NCBI GenBank assembly: GCA_031258545.1
Contig: JAIRMU010000008.1
Span: 1-64,000, forward strand
Reading direction: 5' to 3'
Source of the DNA: Puniceicoccales bacterium
GTDB lineage: Bacteria > Verrucomicrobiota > Verrucomicrobiia > Opitutales > UBA9783
DNA: 64,000 nucleotides
Shown: one piece after another, positions 9,321 through 18,455 of the stretch
How the letters are laid out: each line of letters opens with the position of its first letter
How positions within the stretch are numbered: the first letter of the stretch is position 1
Made by a program: the position numbers and the translations under genes
The notes under the pieces: generated by a model
Seen by the model: only the letters and a program-made list of their open reading frames with translations
Databases searched by the model: none
Told to the model about the DNA's origin: nothing

Positions 9321-10096
9321 AGCACAATGATGTTGCTTACCCATCCTACGGCAAAACGGGGGTTTGGTACAATAAAATGAAGGCTGTCTGGAGTTCCGAA
9401 TTTAAAGGTTTTGGAGAAATTGCATCCGAGGGTTATGGTGGATTCGACGGATATCTTGTACTATATTATGATGGCCATGGGGGGTTGGTTTGGCGGCAAG
9501 TCTTTTTACGTGTAGGATCGGTACAAGGGGTACTAAAACTTGTGGACGACTGTGATTGCAGACAATCCACATGGGGATACTTACACCGGGTCGGGTAATG
9601 GTGTAAAAAGACAATTGAAGATAACACTGTTTTTTCTAACACAGCCGGGATTCCATTGACGCCTTGCATGGCGCAGGTCAATGGAACAACCGATTACGTG
9701 CATGCAATTGTCTACGTACCACCTTTGTGTGGGTAAAATACCTCTTCGGGTGGCGATGGGGAGGGTCTTTTGTTGGCAAAATTGAAAAAGTTTGATTTAA
9801 GCGTAATGGGATGCAGTTTTTCTCACACTCAGGGGGAGTACTTTTGGGAATTCTGCAAAGACCCTCTACAATCGCAATTGTTTTTGCGCTTTATTCCCAT
9901 TGAAATTGAATCTACTGCAAAAGCAGCAGCAAATGCTTGCAGGCACGTATCAACAATTTTTGGATACAAAATAACTTGCTGGTACATTCCCTAACAACAG
10001 TTCCCATCTAACCGTATCTATTTTTACAGTTCCCACCGTATCATTTGACACACCTACCACAGACATTTTTTCTCTTTAAACATACGCAACAAGCAC
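9321..10096. other. gene-free stretch, probably decayed coding DNA
   Basis: I find no gene that I can support here. Short open frames exist on both strands (for example 9377-9598 and 9770-9994, plus strand), but none has recognisable motifs, a convincing start or neighbours that suggest expression. Its position directly after a pgi relic suggests it is also a remnant of former coding sequence. Confidence 0.5.
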
Positions 10097-10117
10097 AAAA
10101 GGGCCCTCTCCGGGCCC
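10097..10117 (-). terminator. intrinsic terminator after the hsp20-like gene
   Basis: Two copies of the palindrome GGGCCC separated by five bases form a six-pair GC stem; on the minus strand it is followed by TTTTG. It lies about 37 bases beyond the hsp20-like stop codon. The short T-run makes it moderate rather than strong. Confidence 0.6.
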
Positions 10118-10153
10118 CTAGGAACTTTATGAAAAAAATCAAATGGTTTCTTA

Positions 10154-10648
10154 TTAGTGAATTGTAATCTTTCTTGCTTCCGGCTTACTTGTTTTTGGTA
10201 AAATTAATGTCAGGAGACCATTTTTCATCTTGGCATCCAATTTATCTACCTGACCATCACCCGGCAACAAAGTTGTAAATTTAAAGCGTCTTTTTGATTT
10301 CTTAGAATCTCCATCCTTGTCTGTACAACAACACACAGAACGTTCCACTTCCGCTTCGATAACCAACAAAGACTCATCGACGGAAATTTTAACATCGTCT
10401 TTGTCGGCCCCCGGTATGGCCACTTCTAGGCAATACGTCTTTTTACACTCCATCCAGCGTAGAGGTCGTGCAAAATGATCGCGATGGGAAAATCCGTCCT
10501 GAGATAGCCAATGATGCATGAAAGCCACGCTATCTTTAAACAGACATTCCATAGGATCCCTATCGTGAGGGAAGTTTTTCGCCTGAAGAGGACTTATAAG
10601 AATCGCTCCCAAACACATAACAAAAACAGACTTAAATAAATTCATCAT
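10154..10648 (-). CDS. exported small heat-shock protein (Hsp20/alpha-crystallin)
   Basis: Residues about 60-164 form an alpha-crystallin domain: CLEVAIPGADKDDVKISVD early, and the conserved end motif NGLLTLILPK near the C-terminus, as in IbpA/Hsp20 chaperones that hold unfolding proteins. Unusually, the N-terminus is a clear signal peptide (MNLFKSVFVMCLGAILIS then PLQA, cleavage before KN), predicting a periplasmic protein; most bacterial family members are cytosolic. Two adjacent ATGs (10648, 10645) are possible starts. A Cys-rich CCC segment lies in the loop around residue 120. It diverges from pgi with about 85 bases between starts. Confidence 0.88.
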   Translation of the reverse strand: MMNLFKSVFVMCLGAILISPLQAKNFPHDRDPMECLFKDSVAFMHHWLSQDGFSHRDHFARPLRWMECKKTYCLEVAIPGADKDDVKISVDESLLVIEAEVERSVCCCTDKDGDSKKSKRRFKFTTLLPGDGQVDKLDAKMKNGLLTLILPKTSKPEARKITIH

Positions 10649-10735
10649 AATAATTGAAAGTTTATGTCAATTTACAAAAAAGTCAATCATTGGATTGCAA
10701 AAAATATAAAAATGTTTTTAAAATTTTTGCTTCTT

Positions 10736-12310
10736 ATGAGTTGGTCAACTTTTAAAAAATTTTTCGTTTACCTTCATCCACTGAAGGTTTCTCTGGATAC
10801 GAGCAAAATTCCTTTCAAAGATAATTTTTTCCAAATGATGCAATCCAAAATTGTACGTGCGTTCAATGATATGGAAGCATTGGAGGCGGGGAATATCGCA
10901 AATCCGGATGAAAAACGCATGGTTGGACATTATTGGTTAAGGAATTTTCAATTGGCTCCCAAAAAAAACATCAATACGCTTTTGCACGACAATTGGCTGA
11001 AGGTGCGTGCGTTTGCCGATAAAATTCTCAATCAAGAAGTCCAAGGGTCCCATGGCCCCTTCAAATATCTCCTATGCATCGGCATCGGCGGATCCGCCTT
11101 AGGTCCACAATTGTTGTCGGATGCCTTGGATCGAAGACCTAAAGGATTAAGGGCACTTTTTATAGATAATACGGATCCGGATGGCATTTTTAGAGTTTTA
11201 AAAAAGATCCACAAACATTTGGGGCAAACGCTCGTTTTGGTCACTTCAAAATCCGGAGGAACACCGGAACCTCGCAATGGACTCATAGAAGTCCGATCTG
11301 CCTTCATCAAACAAAATATTCCTTTTAACCAACACGCCGTTGCCATTACCTGCGAAGGAAGTATTTTAGACGTGGAGGCACAACAGGAACGTTGGTTGGC
11401 GCGTTTCCCCATGTGGGATTGGATTGGAGGACGAACCAGCTTATTCAGCAACGTGGGATTGGTGCCTGCAGCCCTACAGAACATTGACATCAGCGCCCTC
11501 ATCCAGGGAGCCACCGAAATGGACATTCTGACCCGCAATACGGAAGTTTTAAACAATCCGGCGATAATGCTCGCTTTGGCCTGGTACGCTTGCACCGAAG
11601 GTACGGGTAAACGCAACATGGTGGTCTTGCCTTACAAAGATGCACTCATTCTTTTCCCACGCTACTTGCAGCAACTTATTATGGAATCGCTGGGCAAAAA
11701 ATTAGCCCATGATGGACGTAAAGTTTTTCAAGGATTGACCGTGTATGGCAATAAAGGTTCAACGGATCAACACGCTTACGTACAGCAATTAAGAGACGGC
11801 CTTGATGACGCTTTCGTCATTTTCATTGAAGTCCAAGTCCCCTGCAATCCTTCCAATGTCCACGTTGAACCCGGTTTAGGCTCGGGTGACTTTTTGGAAG
11901 GTTTTTTACTTGGCACGCGCGCCGCTTTAGCGGAAGTAGAGCGTCCTTCCATTACCTTGACGCTGAAACACTTAAATGCGCAAAGCTTGGGTGCCCTGGT
12001 GGCTTTATTTGAACGGGCAGTGGGTTTTTACGCCAGCTTTATCAGAATCAACGCCTACAATCAACCTGGTGTAGAAGCCGGCAAAAAGGCGGCTGCCAAA
12101 TTTTTGAACCTGCAAAAACGCATACTCAATTTTCTTACCGACCACACCGGTGAATATTTCAGTGCAGAATCACTCGCCCAAGCACTTAACTTAAATGAAG
12201 ATACCGAAAGTATTTTTAAACTTCTGGAATATTTGGCAGCCAACAAAAAAATCTTTCGCAATAAACTCTTACCTTTAACCCAAAGCACCTATTGCCTGAG
12301 AAAGAAATGA
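10736..12310 (+). CDS. pgi: glucose-6-phosphate isomerase
   Basis: The enzyme interconverts glucose-6-phosphate and fructose-6-phosphate in glycolysis and gluconeogenesis. Visible signatures are GIGGSALGP, the phosphate-binding VTSKSGGT, GGRTSLFS, the active-site stretch GSTDQHAYVQQL, and the late-Lys region near NQPGVEAGKKAA. I place the start at 10736 (MSWSTFKK), where family similarity begins; the open frame reaches 10664 but the added residues are a hydrophobic, non-conserved stretch and no strong ribosome-binding site favours either. The product is 524 residues. The stop overlaps the next start (ATGA). Confidence 0.93.
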   Translation: MSWSTFKKFFVYLHPLKVSLDTSKIPFKDNFFQMMQSKIVRAFNDMEALEAGNIANPDEKRMVGHYWLRNFQLAPKKNINTLLHDNWLKVRAFADKILNQEVQGSHGPFKYLLCIGIGGSALGPQLLSDALDRRPKGLRALFIDNTDPDGIFRVLKKIHKHLGQTLVLVTSKSGGTPEPRNGLIEVRSAFIKQNIPFNQHAVAITCEGSILDVEAQQERWLARFPMWDWIGGRTSLFSNVGLVPAALQNIDISALIQGATEMDILTRNTEVLNNPAIMLALAWYACTEGTGKRNMVVLPYKDALILFPRYLQQLIMESLGKKLAHDGRKVFQGLTVYGNKGSTDQHAYVQQLRDGLDDAFVIFIEVQVPCNPSNVHVEPGLGSGDFLEGFLLGTRAALAEVERPSITLTLKHLNAQSLGALVALFERAVGFYASFIRINAYNQPGVEAGKKAAAKFLNLQKRILNFLTDHTGEYFSAESLAQALNLNEDTESIFKLLEYLAANKKIFRNKLLPLTQSTYCLRKK

Positions 12311-12483
12311 AAAAATCCATGAAATCAATTTTTTTGTTGGCCACCCTTGCGATTGCAAGCTGTCTTGGCGGATGTTCCCAAAGTATGGAGACAACCGCCG
12401 CTTTGGATGATTCAAAAATGCCCTGGGGGCGTCCGGCCACTTGGGAAAAAACAATGCCCATTGCTCCGGGATTTCAATATTAA
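12307..12483 (+). CDS. small lipoprotein
   Basis: The 58-residue product has a lipoprotein signal: basic start MKKSMKS, a hydrophobic run, then the lipobox LGGC. The mature part is about 35 residues and includes SKMPWGRPATWE. The ATG overlaps the pgi stop as ATGA, implying translational coupling. Similar small Trp/Pro-containing lipoproteins occur in Opitutia-type genomes to my recollection, which is weak support for the taxonomic guess. Function unknown. Confidence 0.7.
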   Translation: MKKSMKSIFLLATLAIASCLGGCSQSMETTAALDDSKMPWGRPATWEKTMPIAPGFQY

Positions 12484-12491
12484 CCGCAGAG

Positions 12492-13403
12492 GTGAAGATC
12501 GCACTTGGCTACATGGGGACCACCGTGTTATTGTTGAGCGGATGCGTACAACCGGTGCATCTCAACAAAAACGCCATGATTATGGTTGAAAAACGGGGGC
12601 ATGCCATGCGTGTGAAAACAAGTGGGCGCGGTCTTGGCCTAGATACGCCGTTCCTCATTGGATCCCTCACAAAGCAATTTACGGGCGTTTTATGCCTGAA
12701 ACACCTCTCAAGTCTCCTCGATGCCGATGTTACAACACGGATGATGGAACAAGATTTTGAGAGTGTTTTCCAAAGTGTATCCGATGTTGACCTCTGGGAA
12801 CCATTAAACTTTTTTCATTTTAAGGGCGTTACCGTTAAACAACTGCTAACCCATTCTGCAGCATTAGATTACAATACGGGCGAAAAAGTTGCAAAATTTA
12901 AATACCAAAATTTAAATTTCAACTTGCTTGGCAAAATTTTGGAAAACGTAACAGGCCAGTCGTATACAAATTTGTCACGCGCATTGTTTCAGCAAGCGGG
13001 GATGACCAATACTGGGTTCCACAGCGACTTTTCAAGTATACAACTTGCCAAAAAATTGGGTTACATCAACGTATGTTTCGATGCACTCACGGAAAGTATG
13101 AACCCCTCTGGAGGTATTATCTCAACGGCCAGGGATCTTTTACGATGGAATGATTTTCTTGCCAAAAATAACTACTTTGAGCAATTAACGGCCTACACCG
13201 TTGATGCCAATGAACCGGAATTCCTGGGGCGATATGGCTTTGGAATACTTGTTTTGGAAAACAATAAAAACAAAATATTTTTCCACAACGGTGCCATCAT
13301 TTTGCCTAATGGACCATCATTTACAAGTTTTTTATCCTACGACCCAAATCGAAAAGCCTCCACGGTATGTTTTGAAATTTTAGAGGCTAATCCTTGCGAA
13401 TAA
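12492..13403 (+). CDS. serine hydrolase, beta-lactamase/DD-peptidase fold lipoprotein
   Basis: The product resembles class C beta-lactamase-like serine hydrolases: nucleophile motif S-x-x-K in GSLTK and Y-x-N in KYQNLNF; a KTG-like third motif is not obvious (HNG near the C-terminus is the likely counterpart). Such proteins act on D-amino-acid peptides or esters in the periplasm. I choose GTG at 12492 as start, because it gives a compact signal ending in the lipobox LLSGC; the open frame to 12441 overlaps the upstream lipoprotein gene. At about 304 residues it is somewhat short for the family. Substrate unknown. Confidence 0.72.
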   Translation: MKIALGYMGTTVLLLSGCVQPVHLNKNAMIMVEKRGHAMRVKTSGRGLGLDTPFLIGSLTKQFTGVLCLKHLSSLLDADVTTRMMEQDFESVFQSVSDVDLWEPLNFFHFKGVTVKQLLTHSAALDYNTGEKVAKFKYQNLNFNLLGKILENVTGQSYTNLSRALFQQAGMTNTGFHSDFSSIQLAKKLGYINVCFDALTESMNPSGGIISTARDLLRWNDFLAKNNYFEQLTAYTVDANEPEFLGRYGFGILVLENNKNKIFFHNGAIILPNGPSFTSFLSYDPNRKASTVCFEILEANPCE

Positions 13404-13534
13404 AGCCACCCTACATGCGCAATCGTGCCCTGATGATTTGGGGTTCCCTTCTCAAAAATACCCCAAATCCTGTTATTCTTAGCGCAAACGAACGTAACAC
13501 ACCGATAATAAGCATTATCTTACCTTTATGTAGA

Positions 13535-14554
13535 TCATCTGATATTTCCATCCTTAGAAATATAGGCCCGTTGCGGCGGCTGCGACCTCGGATTGCCATC
13601 CAAGTCAAAGAAATTTTGGCCATCGAAGAAACGTGCGTCATTTATGGCATGAGAACGGTTCCACTCTTGACACATCTTTGGAGATTTGTAAGCAAAATGA
13701 CCGTTTTTAAGTTGAATAATCGTGTTAACGTAACGTCCTTCTACGGTAAAAAAATGACAACTTGGATCCCTCTTAGCTAGTTCCAACACTTGGCGATAAA
13801 TAGGGCCGCCGGTGGCAAGGTAACCTACGAGTTGTAATGGTGTGCCATCTACATCAACACCTCTTTTCCCATCGTGCATTCTGCCATCATCATAATACAA
13901 AAATTGATCTCCAACCTTTACAACTACTTTATTATCTGCAGTTCTAAAATCTATACCATCTTGGTGAACGGGAATGCCATCAGGGGTAACTCCTACCTGA
14001 GGATAATCAGTAGGTTTCCGATCACCACCGAACCCATTGCCAAACTTAAAAGGGTCAACATGACGAGGGCCAATGGGACGAATCTTAGTATTTTTGGGAT
14101 AAAAAAACTTCAGGCCCGTATCAACACCGCCCTGAGTACTGGTCAACAATTGGGATGCTAAATGCCATCGTGTCATTGTCATCTGTGCACTCATGAGTCG
14201 GCTTTGGTCAAGTGGCCCTGGATCTATGCTTTCCACCCCTGTAAGAAGTTGATTCATGCTTGTCGACTCTGTAAGCAATTGATTCATGATTGTGTCTTCC
14301 AGAGCACAGTGGGACTGACGGTATGCTTTAAATGCTTTAGCTACAATTGCATTCTTGTCATCCTCATCCACATCCTGTTCCCAACCTTCATGTCTGTGGC
14401 CATCTGGCCCCTTTCCGCTTACGGGACAAACTTGACCTCTATGGTCCAGTTTACAATCCTCGCACCACCAAGCATTCAAGGGGACTACACCCATCACACC
14501 TGCCGCCACAAGACTACTCTTTAGGATTGAATGCATTATTTTTTTCATATTCAT
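13535..14554 (-). CDS. exported protein of unknown function
   Basis: The product is about 339 residues. The ATG at 14554 (MNMKKIMHS) has AGGAAA six bases upstream; the frame is open to 14617 without a better site. A signal peptide ends near PLNA. The mature N-terminus has a small Cys/His cluster (WWCEDCKLDHRGQVC) that could bind metal or form disulfides. The rest is polar with repeated GVxxDGxPxx elements (GVTPDGIPV, GVDVDGTPL) and FFDxxGN near the end, suggesting beta-strand repeats. I do not recognise the family. A perfect TTGACA (14612-14617, minus strand) lies upstream and could be its -35 box. Confidence 0.65.
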   Translation of the reverse strand: MNMKKIMHSILKSSLVAAGVMGVVPLNAWWCEDCKLDHRGQVCPVSGKGPDGHRHEGWEQDVDEDDKNAIVAKAFKAYRQSHCALEDTIMNQLLTESTSMNQLLTGVESIDPGPLDQSRLMSAQMTMTRWHLASQLLTSTQGGVDTGLKFFYPKNTKIRPIGPRHVDPFKFGNGFGGDRKPTDYPQVGVTPDGIPVHQDGIDFRTADNKVVVKVGDQFLYYDDGRMHDGKRGVDVDGTPLQLVGYLATGGPIYRQVLELAKRDPSCHFFTVEGRYVNTIIQLKNGHFAYKSPKMCQEWNRSHAINDARFFDGQNFFDLDGNPRSQPPQRAYISKDGNIR

Positions 14555-15252
14555 ATTGTTTCCTATTTGTTTAAGGTTTATTTGTCGTGCTCTTTTAAAT
14601 AACCTATGCTTTGTCAAGGGTATTTAAAATATTTTTTAAAAAAAGTTGTAATAAATGCATCGGGGTCTTAAAGTATCGGTACTTGTACAGGTAATGGATC
14701 TTGTTGTTGGGTCGTTATGGGCGTCGATAGATTTTTTGACCGGCAAGTAGCTTCATTTTGGACCCCAAGACCCCCACGAATAGGTTGGCATGAATTGCGT
14801 TAAACATAATTCTAAAAGTTTGATTCCCATAATCGACCCTAGGTAAAAACCTTTAATTGCTTTAGGAATCACCAAGGCATGCAAAAACAATTTGTGTACC
14901 CCTTCCCTAAGCCTTTTGAATCTTAAACATCAATGTTTGTATTATACCTAATATCCCAAAGCCTTTTTATCCTTGACTCTGATATCTGGCTATACCCTTA
15001 AAGGGGGCTTCAATCAAAGATCATATAAAAAACATGGCTCTTATGGAGGCAATGCTCTCCCGATGAGAACGGCTAACTCCGCGTATGTAAAATGATTAAC
15101 AAAAATGTCCTTCACACCTTCGGAATATTTTTTCAAAATAACAACATTTCTTTTCTTCTGCGTTCATACCTGAAAATTTGCCGGCTTTGCCGCGATTGGA
15201 AATTGCACGATAGAGCTTGCCGTTTTGGATCTGAACAATAGGATGCAATTTT
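14555..15252. other. gene-free intergenic stretch
   Basis: Nearly 700 bases with no supported gene. It includes the likely promoter region of the minus-strand exported-protein gene: TTGTCAAGGGTATTTAAAA at 14611-14629 resembles the promoter-proximal block of the repeat family at 90-110 and 18491-18510. An open minus-strand frame at 15096-15386 overlaps the transporter gene and has no features of its own. An AGGATG sequence just before 15253 probably serves the transporter gene. Confidence 0.5.
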
Positions 15253-16122
15253 ATGTTGTTTTTATTGGTTGCTTCGTGCATTTGGGCTTGTTCGTTTTCT
15301 ATTATTAAGGGGAATTTAACCGGGATAGATCCTGCTTTGGTAGCCTTTCTCCGCCTGTTGATTACTTTCCCAATTTTTTTAGCCATGATCCGATGTCGTG
15401 GATTAAATTGCAGAAAAATTTTTTACCTTTTGACATTAGGTGGTATCCAGTATGGATTCATGTTTTCCTTTTACTTGCTAACGTATCAGTACCTGGAAGC
15501 GCACCAAATTGTTCTTTTGGATCTCACAACACCTATCTACGTTTTAATCCTTCACAACCTATGGAATAAAAAATTTTCTTGGGTACCCTTTTGGCTCGTA
15601 CTTGTTTCCATCATTGGAGCGGGTATTGCTTTATATAAGCCGGGGTTATCTTTGCCTATTATGTCCAAGGGTTTTGTTTGTATGCAGTTGGCCAATGCAT
15701 GTTTTGCGTGCGGTCAGGTCATGTACAGGCGATTTGCTCTGCAACATCCTCACATACACCATCATCAAATCTTTGGTTTTATTTTATTGGGAGGACTAGT
15801 GGTGACGGCACTGAATGCTACTTTGCATAACTCTTGGGGACACCTATCGTCTATAAGTACAGCACAAATATACGCTTTGTTGTACGTTGGCATCGTGGCC
15901 TCCGGTCTAGCATTTTTATGTTGGAATAAAGGTTCTATTCAATGCAAACCGGTAACCTTGGCCGTATGCAACAATCTAAAAATTCCCTTGGGGGTATTGG
16001 CGGCATATCTATTTTTAGGGGAAAAAATTATGTGGGGGCGTTTTTGCATTGGAGGAAGTTTATTGCTTTCAACTATCGTTATCGTGGAATTAACGCAACT
16101 CGGAAAGGGGCAAGAAAATTAA
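15253..16122 (+). CDS. EamA/DMT-family inner-membrane transporter
   Basis: The 289-residue protein has about ten hydrophobic segments in two EamA-type halves, typical of drug/metabolite exporters. Landmarks are CIWACSFSIIKG at the start, LLDLTTPIYV after the fourth span, and the second-half GIVASGLAFLCWNKG and LGEKI. Members export amino acids, amines or other metabolites; the substrate cannot be told from sequence. The stop TAA directly abuts the GTG of the next gene, so both are likely cotranscribed. Confidence 0.85.
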   Translation: MLFLLVASCIWACSFSIIKGNLTGIDPALVAFLRLLITFPIFLAMIRCRGLNCRKIFYLLTLGGIQYGFMFSFYLLTYQYLEAHQIVLLDLTTPIYVLILHNLWNKKFSWVPFWLVLVSIIGAGIALYKPGLSLPIMSKGFVCMQLANACFACGQVMYRRFALQHPHIHHHQIFGFILLGGLVVTALNATLHNSWGHLSSISTAQIYALLYVGIVASGLAFLCWNKGSIQCKPVTLAVCNNLKIPLGVLAAYLFLGEKIMWGRFCIGGSLLLSTIVIVELTQLGKGQEN

Positions 16123-16836
16123 GTGGACCTCGTTCCATGGCACCCCAATGTTCGTGTACTGCGGTCATCAAACGGTATTTTAGCCATCAACAAACCGAGC
16201 GGCTTAATATCTCATCCCAATAAGGAAAATTGCAAAGTTGCCAACAGTTTAATCTTGGCTCCCTATGACTTGCAACGTGAAGCCTACATCATCAAAAACG
16301 AATTTGTATATTTGTTGAACAGACTGGATAGTCCCACATCGGGTATTGTGCTTTTGACAATGCATACATCCGTGGCTCATAAAGTGCGCGAAGCGTTTCG
16401 TTACGGTCGCATAAAAAAAATGTATCAGGCGCTTGTGAAAGGACGTGTACCGCAAAGTACTTTGTGGAAAGATGTTTTGCGCACCGTTAAAAATGAGAAG
16501 CAACAACTACGTTCCCGTTGCCAACACGGAGGGGTTGACGCGCAAACCGAAGTCCACGTGGAACGTTACGGGCAATTGAAAGAACACGCGTACACGCAAC
16601 TGATGTTATGTCCACAAACGGGACGTACCCATCAGTTACGCGTTCAATGTGCGTCCAGAAATTTTCCCATTCTGGGTGATAGAACGTACGGTGATTTTGC
16701 CTTTAATCGGTTATTGCATTTAAAACGCTTGTATTTGCATGCACATTTTACTGCTTTTGACATAGACTCAATCCATTTCGAGGCAAAAGCGGATTGCCCA
16801 TGGTCGGACGATGTGCAAACGATTACAATAGCATAG
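16123..16836 (+). CDS. RluA-family pseudouridine synthase
   Basis: The 237-residue enzyme would isomerise a uridine in rRNA or tRNA. It keeps the catalytic Asp in NRLDSPTSG (the family usually has HRLD), the KPSG motif at the N-terminus and QTGRTHQLRVQ near the C-terminus. No S4 RNA-binding domain is present, as in RluA/TruC-type members. The start is GTG directly after the EamA stop codon (TAAGTG). The target base is not predictable. Confidence 0.87.
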   Translation: MDLVPWHPNVRVLRSSNGILAINKPSGLISHPNKENCKVANSLILAPYDLQREAYIIKNEFVYLLNRLDSPTSGIVLLTMHTSVAHKVREAFRYGRIKKMYQALVKGRVPQSTLWKDVLRTVKNEKQQLRSRCQHGGVDAQTEVHVERYGQLKEHAYTQLMLCPQTGRTHQLRVQCASRNFPILGDRTYGDFAFNRLLHLKRLYLHAHFTAFDIDSIHFEAKADCPWSDDVQTITIA

Positions 16837-17395
16837 TTTCGTATTGTGCGCAGATATGTTGCCTACGAGATGGGTGTGTTTTGTGTGCCGTTATAGTATC
16901 GAAAAATAGTTTTCAATGGAGATCAAAAAAACACAAATTAAGCCCATAATATACTTCAAATACGATAAAATCATCGTCCGTTGACGCCTATGCTTCATTT
17001 GAGTGCAGTGGAAGATAATACCTACCTTTACTTTTTAGTACGGAAATCGGAAAGTAACCATAACCGCTTTGACTATAATTGAAACCAGAATAAGCGAGTG
17101 GATCACAAGATGAATGCGCCTAACGATGGCAATGGTCACATTTGATCCCCACCCGAAGATCTAAAAGTACGACATTGTGACGATGCGATACTTGTAAAAA
17201 GGTAACTGACAGTGGCATGTGCTTCTTCTCAGCTTGATTTAAATGGGTTGTACATTTACAGTGACGGCTTATGGAAAATTTTCTTCAAGCTGCAGTTTTC
17301 TTTTGTATTCTATATGGTGCTGCAAAATGCAGACCGTGTTCCGTTTTTGAAAATAAAACGTGCACGAGAATCCAAATAAACGAAAAATCAGTTTT
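16837..17395. other. gene-free intergenic stretch
   Basis: About 560 bases with no supported gene, RNA or clear repeat. It lies between convergent genes and has no strong intrinsic terminator that I can identify. It may be decayed coding sequence, but I see no similarity to other parts of the window. Confidence 0.5.
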
Positions 17396-18364
17396 TTAGT
17401 AATATCGATTTTCCCACGTCGTATTGCTGCTAGGATTCGTCGAGCCGGGACATTCGGGTAATAGGCATATCATGTAACCGCCGCTAACTAGCCAGGGTGT
17501 AATATACCTCTCTCCTATACGCCCCTTGAACTTATTATAACATTTATTCCACTCGGCAGTATTTTGTCTGATGCCATACAACGAAACGCCTATGCTATGA
17601 GGTCTATTGCCACCGCTCCCCATCCAATTATCGATGTCGTAACTGTAGGCTTTATTGCCCAATGGAACGGCATTCCATTTGCCCGTTGCAGGATTCCTGA
17701 GGCGACTCGGTACAAACGGCAATAAGCGACCCGGTACGGCACCCATAACACTTGAATCCGGAGGAAATTCATTAAAGATGAGATAATAAGCACGGAAAGA
17801 TTTGAGGATATCCACCGTATCCTCCAGCGTTGCGTTGAGTCGAAAATCTTCGGTGGCTTTCCTAAAACCCGGAATGGCAATGGCGGAAAGGATGGCCACA
17901 ATGCACAGGGTAACAACGACTTCGATGAGCGTAAAACCGTTACGGATTACGGAGGGAGACTTGGGTTGTCCTTGAATATATTTACCCGAAAACGGTTGAG
18001 TATGGGCAACGAAATACTCCGATTTCTGATCAGGGACCGATCCTCGACCGGGGTCCAAGCGCTGGACCGGCTGCAACTTTCGACCGGAGTTCAGGCTCCT
18101 GCTCGGGTCAAATCCTAATTCCCAGATAGGTTCCAGAGCTCGATTTAGTTCCAGCCGTTGCTTCGGGGCTAACGCCTGGATCGGTCTCGATTTCTGGTTT
18201 GGCTTTAATACTCGGCTTAGTTCCGATCCTCGAACCGACTCTAATCTTTGTTTTAGCTTCAGGTCCCGACTGGGCTCTAACCTTCGACTGGGTTTTAATT
18301 CCAAGATCGATCCTAGGGCCCAGTTTTGCCAAAGTCTTCGAGGTAATCCTCGATCGGCTCCCAA
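17396..18364 (-). CDS. type II secretion/type IV pilus-like pseudopilin with odd N-terminal extension
   Basis: From residue about 141 the product is a standard prepilin: NGFTLIEVVVTLCIVAILSA, with the G-F-T-L-I-E processing site and a hydrophobic helix, then about 160 residues of pseudopilin body (GspG/GspH-like size). Ahead of it lies an unusual 140-residue basic, low-complexity extension (RLEPSRDLKLKQRLE and similar) encoded by degenerate DNA repeats. No ATG exists in frame; the first possible start is TTG at 18364, with other TTG codons at about 18285 and 18043-18061. Either the gene uses a TTG, or its real start was replaced when the repeat arrived. A conserved promoter at 18468-18497 reads toward it. 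Other type II secretion genes in the window (gspF, gspE) are far away. Confidence 0.7.
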   Translation of the reverse strand: MGADRGLPRRLWQNWALGSILELKPSRRLEPSRDLKLKQRLESVRGSELSRVLKPNQKSRPIQALAPKQRLELNRALEPIWELGFDPSRSLNSGRKLQPVQRLDPGRGSVPDQKSEYFVAHTQPFSGKYIQGQPKSPSVIRNGFTLIEVVVTLCIVAILSAIAIPGFRKATEDFRLNATLEDTVDILKSFRAYYLIFNEFPPDSSVMGAVPGRLLPFVPSRLRNPATGKWNAVPLGNKAYSYDIDNWMGSGGNRPHSIGVSLYGIRQNTAEWNKCYNKFKGRIGERYITPWLVSGGYMICLLPECPGSTNPSSNTTWENRYY

Positions 18365-18420
18365 CCGTTGACCGAGGTCTCCGACCTCCGGAACGACGTT
18401 GGCAATTAAGCGCTTAGACG
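18020..18420. repeat. degenerate GC-richer repeat region at the 5' end of the pseudopilin gene
   Basis: This stretch is built of imperfect short repeats with recurring elements such as GGTTCCAG/GGTTTTAATTCCA, CTCGA, GGGCTCTAA and CGACTGGG. It is GC-richer than its surroundings and lacks stop codons for 70 codons or more in three different frames, including a plus-strand frame (18199-18417). That pattern fits a repeat array rather than a protein under selection. It joins directly onto the 8-bp array at 18424. Confidence 0.65.
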
Positions 18421-18423
18421 CTT

Positions 18424-18455
18424 GAGGTCTTGAGGTCTTGAGGTCTTGAGGTCTT
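18424..18455. repeat. 8-bp tandem repeat array, 4 units
   Basis: Four perfect copies of GAGGTCTT, the same unit and the same right flank (CACAGTTA) as the array at 2-57, where at least seven copies exist. The difference in copy number shows that the array expands and contracts. It lies between the promoter at 18468-18497 and the pseudopilin frame. Confidence 0.95.

Noticed and set aside
11032-11619. 195-residue minus-strand frame inside pgi
   Set aside because: It is antisense to conserved catalytic parts of glucose-6-phosphate isomerase; codon content is a reflection of that gene.
13394-13780. Plus-strand 128-residue frame after the serine hydrolase
   Set aside because: It is the reverse of the exported-protein gene 13535-14554, which has a signal peptide and ribosome-binding site; no features of its own.
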